In this document: piece by piece, positions 1 through 7,838 of the stretch | Numbering within the stretch: position 1 is the first letter of the stretch | How the letters are laid out: each line of letters opens with the position of its first letter | NCBI GenBank assembly: GCA_035539855.1 | Contig: DATLHO010000131.1 | Location: forward strand, 1-11,988 | Direction: 5' to 3' | Source: DATLHO01 sp035539855 | Lineage (GTDB): Bacteria > Bacteroidota > Ignavibacteria > OLB7 | DNA length: 11,988 nt | Made by a program: the position numbers and the translations under genes | Notes under the pieces: model-generated | What the model was told of the DNA's origin: nothing | What the model saw: the letters and a program-made list of their open reading frames with translations, nothing else | The model's database searches: none

Positions 1-1
1 G

Positions 2-1513
2 TGCATCGGCGCGATCGGAGCCGCCTTCGACGACAGCACGTACGACTTCGGGATGGAGCGCGTCGAGCTGATCGACGGCTCGCGCAACGTCGAGCTCGTG
101 ACCTACGACGCGACCGCGGGCATCGACTCGATCCGCTTCCGACTGCAGCTCACCGATCCGTACCAGGACGGCTACGCCGTGCTCTTCGCTGTCGACACCG
201 CCGGACTCGACGCCACCGCGCGCTTCGACGTCAAGGGCTTCACCGTGGGGATCACCTCCGACCAGCGCGGTCCGGTCACCGTCGACACGCTCGCGTCGCT
301 CAACGGCAGAGCGTTCTGTCGAACGGTGACGCTGTACAACTACGGGCGCTTCGAGCAGCGCATCGAGAAGCTCAACATCCAGCCGATGCTGCCCGGGCTC
401 ACCGTCGGCACGACGATGCCGCTGGTGATCCCGCCGGGAGCCCGACGCGACATCCAGGTCTGTTTCCAGCATGCCGGCGACACGGCGTTCGACGTCTCGG
501 TGGCGATCGACAACGGGTGCATCGAGCGGGCGATCGCGATCGTGCCTGTCGTCAGCGGCATCGACTCGATTCCGCCGCAGGTCGACATCAGCGCCGACTT
601 CTGCCGCGAGGACGTCACGATCACGCTCAACGAGCTCGGCACGTTCAACTCCGGACTCGACCACCTGACCCAGAACCGGCTCGACAACGCGATCCTCACG
701 GTCTCGCCCGAGCTGCCGGCCAAGAGCGCGCTGCTGACGCTGACGAAGATCGATCCGCGCAAGGACCTCATCTACGATATCGTGATCGTCGACCAGGTGG
801 GTCGCCAGACGCGCATCTCCGACACCGTCGGCGGGTTCACGCTCGCCGCGTACCAGTCGCCGACGCAGGTCGGGCTCCGCTTCGAGGAGCCGTTCCGCCA
901 CCAGTCGCTGGTCTTCGGACAGCAGACGTGTGACTCGATCGTCATCGAGAACTACGGCCTGCTGACACTCGAGCTCGGCCGGCCGAGACTGCTCGGCAAC
1001 CTGGCGTACTCGATTCCGCCCATGCAGCTTCCGATCGTCCTGGCGCCGGGCGAGCGCCGGGCGATCGCGGTCTGCGTCACGCCGCTGGCCGCGGGCGAGC
1101 AGATCGACACGCTCGTGCTCGATTTCGCCTGCGGCACGATCGACGAGCGCGTCGAGATGATCACGCTGGTCGAGCCGCTGAGGGTCAGCGGCCGTGACCG
1201 CTGCGGCAACGAGCTCCACGTCGCCGTCGGCGGCGCGGCACGGCGCAACTTCCTCGCGCTGCCGCACCCGAATCCGGCCGGCGGCACGAGCGCAACCCTT
1301 ACCTTCGGCCTGCGACAGGCCGAGCCCGTGACGCTCGCGATCCACGACGCGATGGGCGACGTGGTCGATCGCCTGCTCGTCGACGACGTGATGCCGGCCG
1401 GGATCTCCCGGATCGAGGCGCAGGTCGGTCGCTATCCGGCCGGTGTCTACTACGTCCGGATGTCGACGCCGAGCGGCGCGCTTCAGACCGAGAAGCTCGT
1501 GATCAGACGTTGA
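2..1513 (+). CDS. Paralogue 1 (5'-truncated): stalk modules and T9SS sorting domain of a large surface protein
   Basis: Partial gene: the frame is open to the left edge, and 503 residues precede the TGA at 1511-1513. The ATG at 53 is internal, because residues before it (Cys-Ile-Gly...) align with the stalk start of the downstream paralogues. The visible part holds two tandem units of about 200 residues, each an Ig-like segment ending in GGFTL or KGFTV followed by an ASH/choice-of-anchor-D-like segment with the NYG motif (YNYGRFEQ, ENYGLLTL). Cysteines lie at local residues 1, 106, 154, 173, 201, 310, 358, 377 and 401. From about residue 415 comes a T9SS type A tail: PHPNPA, a beta strand with HDAMGDVV, PAGVYYVRM, then EKLVIRR at the end. 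Family knowledge: such tails direct outer-membrane export and are usually cleaved. The missing left part presumably carries the signal peptide and IgGFc-binding-like domain. The tail is far closer to paralogue 2 than the stalk is. Confidence 0.9.
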   Translation, partial: CIGAIGAAFDDSTYDFGMERVELIDGSRNVELVTYDATAGIDSIRFRLQLTDPYQDGYAVLFAVDTAGLDATARFDVKGFTVGITSDQRGPVTVDTLASLNGRAFCRTVTLYNYGRFEQRIEKLNIQPMLPGLTVGTTMPLVIPPGARRDIQVCFQHAGDTAFDVSVAIDNGCIERAIAIVPVVSGIDSIPPQVDISADFCREDVTITLNELGTFNSGLDHLTQNRLDNAILTVSPELPAKSALLTLTKIDPRKDLIYDIVIVDQVGRQTRISDTVGGFTLAAYQSPTQVGLRFEEPFRHQSLVFGQQTCDSIVIENYGLLTLELGRPRLLGNLAYSIPPMQLPIVLAPGERRAIAVCVTPLAAGEQIDTLVLDFACGTIDERVEMITLVEPLRVSGRDRCGNELHVAVGGAARRNFLALPHPNPAGGTSATLTFGLRQAEPVTLAIHDAMGDVVDRLLVDDVMPAGISRIEAQVGRYPAGVYYVRMSTPSGALQTEKLVIRR

Positions 1514-1604
1514 GTCGAGCTCCGCTCAAGAAGCTCGCGATCAGACGCTGAGTCGAGCTCCGCTCAAGAAGCTCGTGATCAGACGCTGAGTCGAGCTCCG
1601 CTCA
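1491..1604 (+). repeat. Three tandem 38-bp repeats duplicating the 3' end of paralogue 1
   Basis: Copies lie at 1491-1528, 1529-1566 and 1567-1604. They differ only at unit position 10 (T, C, T) and unit position 20 (T, C, C). Each begins AGAAGCTCG, contains GATCAGACG and ends TGAGTCGAGCTCCGCTCA. The first copy overlaps the last seven codons of the gene (the KLVIRR end) and its TGA, so the array looks like a slipped-strand expansion of the coding end into the spacer. Because 38 is not divisible by three, the copied TGA triplets (1511, 1549, 1587) fall in all three reading frames. The last 18 nt of each unit form an imperfect palindrome (TGAG..GAGCTC..CTCA). Confidence 0.95.
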
Positions 1605-1660
1605 AGCACGTTTCCGCCGTCTCTCCCCTCCGGGACGGCCTCCCGCACTCCCAATCGATC

Positions 1661-1678
1661 GGCGCCGCCGCCGGCGCC
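1661..1678 (+). other. GC-rich hairpin in the spacer upstream of paralogue 2
   Basis: GGCGCCG (1661-1667) can pair with CGGCGCC (1672-1678) across the four-base loop CCGC. It lies about 150 nt after the stop of paralogue 1 and 34 nt before the next start codon. No T-run follows, so it is not a classical intrinsic terminator. In such GC-rich DNA a 7-bp stem may occur by chance. Confidence 0.3.
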
Positions 1679-1698
1679 GGGTCGCTCATGGCCACGAC

Positions 1699-1702
1699 GG
1701 AG
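1699..1702 (+). promoter_or_regulatory. Shine-Dalgarno site of paralogue 2
   Basis: GGAG ends 10 nt before the ATG at 1713. The 17-nt stretch from GGAG through the ATG matches that in front of paralogue 3 at 15 of 17 positions, including an identical AGCCACGATG. This supports both start choices and shows that duplication of the pair included the translation start region. Confidence 0.6.
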
Positions 1703-1712
1703 CGAAGCCACG

Positions 1713-4655
1713 ATGATTCGAACGCTGCCCTCGTACCGAGCCCTGCTCGCTGTTGGACTTCTGTTGCTCCTGCCGCTGACGCGCGCCGACGCGCAGCACG
1801 ACACGCGGGGCCGCGCGTTCTGGATCACGTTCATGGCGAACTACAACGGCGGGTTCGATCCGACCGAGATGCGGCTGTACCTCGCCTCGGAGACGCCGAC
1901 GACCGCCCGAGTGATCTACCACCTCAACGACGACACCGTCACCGTCCCGATCCCGTTCGCGCGCACGGCCGTCGAGGTCGACATCGCGCTGCTCTTCGGT
2001 CCGTCGGTCGAGCTCGGCGACGGCGAGGTCCGCGCCATGAAGGCGATCGAGGTCATCGCCGATAACGAGATCACCTGCTACGGCGCCAACATCCGGCACC
2101 TCTCGGCCGACGCGTTCCTCGCGCTTCCCGACGATGTCCTGACCACCCGCTACATCGTTCTCGCGTATCCGAACGCGTGGCTCGAGGCGTCCTTCGGCAG
2201 CCAGGGCGAGTACGACCAGCCCTCGCAGTTCGCCATCGTCGCGACCGAGGACGGCACGACCATCCGGATCGATCCGGCGGCACAGCTCGTCGGACGCCGG
2301 CAGGAGACGTTCACGATCACGCTGGATCGGGGAGAGGTCTTCAACGGCCAGGCGGTCGTCGCGCGTTACCAGGATGTCAGCGGCACCGAGATCCGCGCGA
2401 ACAAGCCGATCGCGGTCTTCGCCGGCAACCGGCGCACGTCGATCCCGCTGCAGGTCGGAAACTTCCGCGACCACCTCATCGAACAGCTTCCGCCGCTCGA
2501 GGTCTGGGGTCGCGAGGCGATCGTCACGCCGCATGCGACCGTCGTCGACCCGTCGCTCGTGCCGTACGAGGCGGTCGTGCGCGTGCTCGCCGCGTTCGAC
2601 GACACCCGCTGGCAGATCAACGGCGTCGAGCAGACGCCGCTGTCGAAGGCGACCTCGGTCGAGATCCCTCTCGACGTCGCGAAGCACATCACCGCCTCGG
2701 CGCCGATTCTCGTCGCGCAGTACGAGCACTCCGCCGGCTACGACAACAGCGGTCCGGTGGAGATCACGCTTCCCGGCGATCCGTTCATGATGCTCATCCC
2801 GCCGACCGAGCAGTTCGACACCGCCTACGCGTTCCAGTCGGTCGAGTACCAGGGGTTCGAGGAGCTCATGCACTTCGTCAACGTGGTCGTGCCGACTCCC
2901 GGCATCGCCTCGCTGCGGCTCGACGGATCACCGATCGTCGCCGGGTGGCAGCCGACCCCGAAGCCGGGCTACAGCTACGCGCAGGTGCGCGTCAATCCGG
3001 GAGCGCACGACATCCGCGGCGATTCGGCGTTCGGGATCTTCGTCTACGGATTCGGACCGGCGATCTCCTACGGCTATCCGGGCGGTCTGCTGTTCCGCAC
3101 GCTCGTGCACGACTTCGAGCCGCCCGATCTGGAGCACCTTCCGGTGTGTCTGGGGATGGAGGGCATGGCCTACGACAGCCGCATCACCGACACGGGCATC
3201 GATTCGCTCTACGCGCTGCCGAGCTCGCGCAACGTGACGATCACGGTCGACCCGTTCGCGCCCGGCGCCGACACGGTGCGCTACCACGCCGCGCTCATCG
3301 ACCCGTACAACGACGGTGTCGTCGCGGTCAAGGCGATCGATTCGGCGGGCCGCTCGCGCACGATGAGCTCACCGCTCGCGGGCTTCACCGTTCGTGCTCC
3401 CGGCATGAACGGCAGCGTGCCGGTGACGCTCGACACGCTCCGGCTGTTCACGCGGACCGACACCTGCCTGACGGTGATGCTCGAGAACTACGGCATCTTC
3501 CCGCAGACCGTGACGAGCCTGACGCTCACGCCGCCCATCACGGGCGTGCAGGTGACCACGGCGATGCCGATGGTGATCGCGCCGGGCGAGCGCGTGCCGA
3601 TCACGCTGTGCGCCGGCGACTGGGCCGACACGATCGCGGTGACCGTCATCGGCGTCACCAACGATTGTCGCGAGCGCTCGGTCGCGCTGCTTCCGATCAT
3701 CGCGGGCATCGACTCGATCCCGCCCGACATCAGCTCCGGCGAGTTCTCCTGCGGCAGCGGCGTCGTGGTGACGTTCACCGATCGCAACGCCGTCGGCTCG
3801 AAGATCCGCCATCTGTTCGTCGACACGCTCATCAACGCGACCGAGGTGCGTCGCGGGGCGACGCCGTCGCCGTTCGTCGACATCGAGCTGGCGCCGATCG
3901 ACCCGTATCGCGACGTCGTCTACCAGGTGCGGGTGGTGGACATGGCCGGCAACGAATCGGTCCGCCGCGACACCGTCGGAGGGTTCACGCTCGCGGTGCT
4001 CGACAACGGTCGCGACAGCGTCTCGGAGCGCTTCGGTCGACCATTGCGCGTCGCCGAGCTGATCCCGGGCGCCGGGCGCTGCGACAGTATCGTGCTGCAC
4101 AACTACGGCGCGCGGCCGCTGACGGTCTCGACGCTGCGCTTCCGCGGCAATCGCGGCTACAGCATCCCGCAGGCGCAGCTCCCGTTCACGATCCCGCCGC
4201 ACTCCGATCGCCGGCTCGAAGTCTGCGTCGAGGCCGGCGGCACCGGACAGGTGATCGACACGCTCGAGCTGGCCGACGCCTGCGGTCGCGCCGACGCGCT
4301 CGTGCTGCGCGCAAGCGTGCCCGGGCTGACGACGACCGACCGGTGCGAGAGCATCCTGTCGGTGGTGACGAGCGGAGCGACGAAGAGGAACTTCCTCGCG
4401 CTCCCGCATCCGAATCCGGCGACCGGGGCGACCGCGACCGTGACCTTCGGCCTGTCGCGGCCCGCCGCCGTGACGCTCACGCTGTTCGACGCCCAGGGCA
4501 CCGTCGTCGAGCGCCTGCTCGACGACGCGGCCATGCCCGAGGGAATCACCCGGATCGAGACGCTGATCGGAGGACATCCGGCCGGCGTGTACTACCTGCG
4601 CATGGGGACCCCGGAGGGGATGCTTCCGGCCGAGAAGCTCGTGATCCACCGCTAG
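1713..4655 (+). CDS. Paralogue 2: exported IgGFc-binding-domain protein with T9SS sorting tail
   Basis: 980 residues, complete. Signal peptide at about 1-27 (hydrophobic LLAVGLLLLLPL, site ADA before Gln28). Residues 29-345 resemble the IgGFc-binding N-terminal family: GRAFWITFM, SADAFLALP, QPSQFAIVATEDGTTIRI, TITLDRGEVF, QDVSGTEIRANKPIAVFAG, DHLIEQLPP, RVLAAFDDT. A linked beta-rich segment follows, with DPFMMLIPP (356-364) and a Tyr/Gly-rich FGIFVYGFG...SYGYPGG (440-458). Residues 479-870 are two stalk units repeating at about 205 residues, with Cys479, 585, 633, 652, 680, 790, 838, 857 and 878. From residue 892 comes the T9SS type A tail (PHPNPA, LFDAQGTVV, PAGVYYLRM, EKLVIHR). The only other cysteine is Cys122. 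Secretion and surface location follow from the family; the ligand is unknown, and binding of IgG itself should not be assumed in bacteria. Confidence 0.93.
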   Translation: MIRTLPSYRALLAVGLLLLLPLTRADAQHDTRGRAFWITFMANYNGGFDPTEMRLYLASETPTTARVIYHLNDDTVTVPIPFARTAVEVDIALLFGPSVELGDGEVRAMKAIEVIADNEITCYGANIRHLSADAFLALPDDVLTTRYIVLAYPNAWLEASFGSQGEYDQPSQFAIVATEDGTTIRIDPAAQLVGRRQETFTITLDRGEVFNGQAVVARYQDVSGTEIRANKPIAVFAGNRRTSIPLQVGNFRDHLIEQLPPLEVWGREAIVTPHATVVDPSLVPYEAVVRVLAAFDDTRWQINGVEQTPLSKATSVEIPLDVAKHITASAPILVAQYEHSAGYDNSGPVEITLPGDPFMMLIPPTEQFDTAYAFQSVEYQGFEELMHFVNVVVPTPGIASLRLDGSPIVAGWQPTPKPGYSYAQVRVNPGAHDIRGDSAFGIFVYGFGPAISYGYPGGLLFRTLVHDFEPPDLEHLPVCLGMEGMAYDSRITDTGIDSLYALPSSRNVTITVDPFAPGADTVRYHAALIDPYNDGVVAVKAIDSAGRSRTMSSPLAGFTVRAPGMNGSVPVTLDTLRLFTRTDTCLTVMLENYGIFPQTVTSLTLTPPITGVQVTTAMPMVIAPGERVPITLCAGDWADTIAVTVIGVTNDCRERSVALLPIIAGIDSIPPDISSGEFSCGSGVVVTFTDRNAVGSKIRHLFVDTLINATEVRRGATPSPFVDIELAPIDPYRDVVYQVRVVDMAGNESVRRDTVGGFTLAVLDNGRDSVSERFGRPLRVAELIPGAGRCDSIVLHNYGARPLTVSTLRFRGNRGYSIPQAQLPFTIPPHSDRRLEVCVEAGGTGQVIDTLELADACGRADALVLRASVPGLTTTDRCESILSVVTSGATKRNFLALPHPNPATGATATVTFGLSRPAAVTLTLFDAQGTVVERLLDDAAMPEGITRIETLIGGHPAGVYYLRMGTPEGMLPAEKLVIHR

Positions 4656-4664
4656 GCGGCCGAT

Positions 4665-4683
4665 GGGAGCGCGCCACGCTCTC
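4665..4683 (+). terminator. Possible terminator hairpin after paralogue 2
   Basis: Nine bases after the TAG, GGGAGCG (4665-4671) can pair with CGCTCTC (4677-4683), including one G-U pair, around the five-base loop CGCCA. Its position directly behind the gene suits a transcript end, but there is no T-run, so an intrinsic terminator is not proven. Confidence 0.3.
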
Positions 4684-4748
4684 TCGGACGCGCGGTGATC
4701 GCATCGCGCGGCGACATCGTCGCGCGCGCAGGGGTGCCGGGGGATTCT

Positions 4749-4803
4749 CCGCGGCGTCCGCAACTTCGCCCGGACAGCCGTGTTATCCGGGCGTCCGCCG
4801 CGG
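4749..4803 (+). other. Two nested 8-bp inverted repeats in the leader of paralogue 3
   Basis: The inner arm CGCCCGGA (4767-4774) pairs perfectly with TCCGGGCG (4786-4793) around an 11-nt loop. The outer arm CCGCGGCG (4749-4756) pairs perfectly with CGCCGCGG (4796-4803). The arms are separated by 10 nt on the left and 2 nt on the right. Together they give 16 pairs in 55 nt, ending 56 nt before the ATG of paralogue 3. This is the strongest secondary structure I found in any spacer. It could be a leader structure, a protein-binding dyad or a terminator without a T-run; no known riboswitch is recognised. Confidence 0.45.
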
Positions 4804-4845
4804 CGCGATCGTCCCTGCGTGCCGGACAGCCACGTGCCCATTCCC

Positions 4846-4849
4846 GGAG
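4846..4849 (+). promoter_or_regulatory. Shine-Dalgarno site fixing the start of paralogue 3
   Basis: GGAG with 10 nt to the ATG at 4860, in the same arrangement and near-identical context as paralogue 2. It supports the start at 4860 over an in-frame ATG at 4695, which would put 55 Arg/Ala-rich residues without homology in front of a good signal peptide. Confidence 0.65.
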
Positions 4850-4859
4850 CTCAGCCACG

Positions 4860-7775
4860 ATGCCCCATTCGTTTCCCGCTACCCGCACCGCTCTCATCGT
4901 CCTCTTCCTGTTGTCGCTCTGTGCGCCGTTGCGTGCGCAGCACGACACCCGGGGCACGGCGTTCTGGGTGACGTTCATGTCGAGCTGGGGAGGCGGCGAG
5001 AATCTCGAGACGCCCGATATGCGGCTGTACCTCTCGAGCGAGGTTCCCACGGTCGCGCGCGTGATCTACTTCGGCGGCGCCGACACGATGATCGTTCCGC
5101 TACCGCGGGCGCGCACGGCCGTCGAGGTCGACATCACGTCGCGCTTCGGGCAGGACGTCGAGCTCGGGCTCGGCGAGGAGTTCTCGCCGAAGGGAGTGCA
5201 GATCATCGCCGACGACGAGATCACGTGCTACGGCGTGACCATTCGCAATCTCTCGGCCGACGCCTTCGTGGCGCTGCCGGAGGACGTGCTGACCAACGCC
5301 TACATCGTCCTCGCCTATCCCAACGGATTCATCCGCGGTGGCTCGGCGTACTACGATCAGCCCTCGCAGTTCGCGATCGTCGCGACCGAGGATGGAACGA
5401 CGGTGCGGATCGATCCTTCGGCCCAGCTCGTCGGACGCGCGCAGGCGACCTACACGATCACGCTCGATCGGGGAGAGGTGTACAACGGGCAGGCGGTGAC
5501 CGGGCGGCTGCAGGACGTCAGCGGAACCGAGATCAAGTCGAACAAGCCGGTCGCGGTTTTCTCGGGCGTGCGTCGCGCATCGATCCCGGTGCGGATCGGA
5601 TTGTACCGCGACTTCCTCGTCGAGCAGATGACGCCGCTCGAGACGTGGGGAAAGGACGCGATCATCACGCCGCACTACCCGATTCGTCCGCAGTCGACCG
5701 ACACCGCGGTCGTGCGCGTGCTCGCGGCGTTCGACAACACGCGCTGGCAGATCGACGGCGTCGAGCAGCCGCCGCTGATGAGCGCGGCCTCGGTCGAGAT
5801 TCCGCTGTTGCGCTCGATGTTCATCACCGCGAGCGATCCGATCCTCGTCGCGCAGTACGAGCACTCGGTCAACGCCGGCGGCGGCAACGCTCTGGGCGAT
5901 CCGTTCATGATGCTCATTCCGCCCGTCGAGCAGTTCGATCGATCGTACGTGTTCCAGGCGGTCAGCCACCCCGAGTTCGTCTCCGATGCCCACTTCGTCA
6001 ACGTCGTGATCCCGAGCGTCGCGACCGGATCGCTGCGCCTCGACGGTGCGCCGGTCGTCGCGACGTGGCGGCCGACGCCGAAGGCCGGCTACAGCTTCGC
6101 GCAGATCAACGTGACGCCCGGCTCGCACAACATCGACGCGGACTCGGCGTTCGGCCTGTACTCCTACGGGTTCGGCCGCGCCACGTCCTACGGCTACTCC
6201 GGCGGCATGCTCTTTCGCCGGCTCGTCCACGACTTCGAGCCGCCGGGACTGGAGCCGACCGGGATCTGCCTCGGCATGGATGGCGTCGCGAGCGATGCGC
6301 GGATCACCGACAGCGGCATCGACTCGCTCTACGCGCTGCCGAGCTCGCGGAACGTCGCGGTGCGCATCGATCCGTTCACGCCCGGCGCCGACACCGTGCG
6401 CTACCGCGCGACGCTGGTCGATCCGTACCAGGACGGCATCGTCGCGATGAAGGTCGTCGACAGCGCCGGCCGATCGAGGACGATGAGCAATCCGATCGCG
6501 GGGTTCACCGTGCGGACCGTCGGGATGGCCGCGAACACGGCGCTTGCGCTCGACACGCTTCGCCTGCTCAACCGCGCCGACACGTGCATCGACATCACGA
6601 TCGAGAACTACGGCCGGTTCCCTCAGACGATCTCCTCGCTCGTGCTCGACCCGCCGGTGCCGGGCGCCGGTTACAGGACGGCACTGCCGCTGGTCATTGC
6701 ACCGGGGGAGCGGGCGACGCTCAGGCTCTGCGCGGCCGGCTGGGCCGACACGGTGCTGAGCACGCGACTGGTGATCGTCGGCGACTGTCTCGACCGGGCC
6801 GTCGCGGAGCTGCCGATCATCTCCGGCATCGACACGACGCCGCCGAGCATCAGCTCGAGCGACGCCGCCTGCCGCGGAACGGTGCTGCTGACGTTCACCG
6901 ACCGCAGCGCCGTCAACTCGACGATCAGCTCGGTGACGTTCGATTCGCTTTTCAACGCGCGGGTCGTCCGACAGGGGGATTTCCCGGCGAGCGTGGTCGA
7001 GACCGAGCTGGAGCCGATCGACCCTCGTCGTGATCTCGTCTACCAGGTGCGCGTCATCGACGGTTCGGGCAACGAGACCGTGCGTCGCGACACGATCGGC
7101 GGCTTCACGCTCGCGATGCTCGACGACGCGCGCGACAGCGTCGCGATTCGCTTCGAGCGAGACCTGCGACTCGAGCGCATCATTGCCGGCGACGGCCGCT
7201 GCGACAGCGTCGTGCTGCACAACTACGGCGGCCGTACGCTCACGCTGACGACGCTGCGATTCGCGGGCAACCGCGGCTTCAGCGTGCCTCCGTCGCAGTT
7301 GCCGCTGGCGATTCCGCCGTACGGCGACCGGACGCTCCTCGTCTGCGTCGAGGCCGACGGCAACGGGATCCTCAACGACACGCTGCTGCTGGCCGATGCC
7401 TGCGGTCGCTCCGAGCTCGTCGTGCTGCGCGTGGCCGTTCCGCCGGTGCTGACACAGGACGGATGCAACAGTGTCATTTCCGTGATGACCGTGGGCGCGT
7501 CGAAGCGTACCTTCATCGCGACCCCGTTCCCGAATCCCTCCCGCGGGACGATCGTCACGGTCGACCTCGGCCTCGCCAGCGACGGCGCGGTCACCCTCGA
7601 GCTCGTCGACGCCGGCGGCACCACCGTCAACACGGTGCTCGACCACGCGTCGATGCGAGCGGGATTGCACCGCGTCGCCTTCGACGTCGCATCGCTCGAT
7701 AACGGCACCTACTTCTGCCGGCTCCGCACCGACGGCGGCTCGCATGCCACCGGGAGGCTGGTCGTGCAGCGTTAG
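4860..7775 (+). CDS. Paralogue 3: exported IgGFc-binding-domain protein with T9SS sorting tail
   Basis: 971 residues from the ATG at 4860. Signal peptide at 1-26 (TALIVLFLLSLCAPLRA before Gln27), followed by HDTRGTAFWVTFM as in paralogue 2 (HDTRGRAFWITFM). The IgGFc-binding-like domain covers about 28-340: SADAFVALP, QPSQFAIVATEDGTTVRI, TITLDRGEVY, QDVSGTEIKSNKPVAVFSG, RVLAAFDNT. DPFMMLIPP is at 347-355 and the FGLYSYGFG...SYGYSGG segment at 431-449. Two stalk units span 470-860 with Cys470, 576, 624, 643, 671, 781, 829, 848 and 869, at the same intervals as paralogue 2. The T9SS type A tail runs from about 883 (PFPNPS, LVDAGGTTV, DNGTYFCRL, RLVVQR). This is the closest relative of paralogue 2 in the stalk, yet its tail is clearly different. 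An extra Cys953 lies in the tail. Export to the surface is inferred from the family; the partner is unknown. Confidence 0.93.
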   Translation: MPHSFPATRTALIVLFLLSLCAPLRAQHDTRGTAFWVTFMSSWGGGENLETPDMRLYLSSEVPTVARVIYFGGADTMIVPLPRARTAVEVDITSRFGQDVELGLGEEFSPKGVQIIADDEITCYGVTIRNLSADAFVALPEDVLTNAYIVLAYPNGFIRGGSAYYDQPSQFAIVATEDGTTVRIDPSAQLVGRAQATYTITLDRGEVYNGQAVTGRLQDVSGTEIKSNKPVAVFSGVRRASIPVRIGLYRDFLVEQMTPLETWGKDAIITPHYPIRPQSTDTAVVRVLAAFDNTRWQIDGVEQPPLMSAASVEIPLLRSMFITASDPILVAQYEHSVNAGGGNALGDPFMMLIPPVEQFDRSYVFQAVSHPEFVSDAHFVNVVIPSVATGSLRLDGAPVVATWRPTPKAGYSFAQINVTPGSHNIDADSAFGLYSYGFGRATSYGYSGGMLFRRLVHDFEPPGLEPTGICLGMDGVASDARITDSGIDSLYALPSSRNVAVRIDPFTPGADTVRYRATLVDPYQDGIVAMKVVDSAGRSRTMSNPIAGFTVRTVGMAANTALALDTLRLLNRADTCIDITIENYGRFPQTISSLVLDPPVPGAGYRTALPLVIAPGERATLRLCAAGWADTVLSTRLVIVGDCLDRAVAELPIISGIDTTPPSISSSDAACRGTVLLTFTDRSAVNSTISSVTFDSLFNARVVRQGDFPASVVETELEPIDPRRDLVYQVRVIDGSGNETVRRDTIGGFTLAMLDDARDSVAIRFERDLRLERIIAGDGRCDSVVLHNYGGRTLTLTTLRFAGNRGFSVPPSQLPLAIPPYGDRTLLVCVEADGNGILNDTLLLADACGRSELVVLRVAVPPVLTQDGCNSVISVMTVGASKRTFIATPFPNPSRGTIVTVDLGLASDGAVTLELVDAGGTTVNTVLDHASMRAGLHRVAFDVASLDNGTYFCRLRTDGGSHATGRLVVQR

Positions 7776-7785
7776 GCGCGCGCCT
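7774..7785 (+). repeat. 12-bp perfect palindrome overlapping the stop of paralogue 3
   Basis: AGGCGCGCGCCT equals its own reverse complement, and its first two bases are the last two of the TAG stop. It may be a compositional accident in alternating GC sequence, or a dyad site; it is too tight to make a strong hairpin. Confidence 0.3.
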
Positions 7786-7798
7786 CGCACCACGATCA

Positions 7799-7820
7799 TC
7801 CCCGCGTCGAATCGCGGGGA
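7799..7820 (+). other. Perfect 8-bp hairpin just upstream of paralogue 4
   Basis: TCCCCGCG (7799-7806) pairs without mismatch with CGCGGGGA (7813-7820) around the loop TCGAAT. It fills the middle of a 63-bp spacer and ends 8 nt before the GGAGG ribosome-binding site. It could terminate the upstream transcript or shape the 5' end of the downstream message. There is no T-run. Confidence 0.45.
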
Positions 7821-7828
7821 CAGCCCTC

Positions 7829-7833
7829 GGAGG
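7829..7833 (+). promoter_or_regulatory. Shine-Dalgarno site of paralogue 4
   Basis: GGAGG with 5 nt to the ATG at 7839. It is stronger and closer than the GGAG sites of paralogues 2 and 3, and unlike them in context. It supports the start, which also places a signal peptide at the N terminus. Confidence 0.65.
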
Positions 7834-7838
7834 CTCGG

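Noticed and set aside
53..55. ATG at 53 as the true start of the first gene
   Set aside because: The frame is open further left, and residues upstream of it align with the stalk beginning at the first conserved cysteine of the sister proteins. No signal peptide follows this ATG.
1491..1604. CRISPR array or riboswitch at the 38-bp repeats
   Set aside because: The copies are directly adjacent with no spacers between them, and the unit is clearly derived from the end of the upstream gene.
4695..4859. In-frame upstream extension of paralogue 3 to an ATG at 4695
   Set aside because: The 55 extra residues are Arg/Ala-rich, have no counterpart in the sisters and would bury the signal peptide. The ATG at 4860 has a conserved GGAG context.
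2177..7033. Plus-strand open frame of 1618 codons in another frame
   Set aside because: It runs out of frame through paralogue 2, the spacer and most of paralogue 3, and reads as Arg-rich low-complexity sequence. The frame of the paralogues is supported by homology among themselves.
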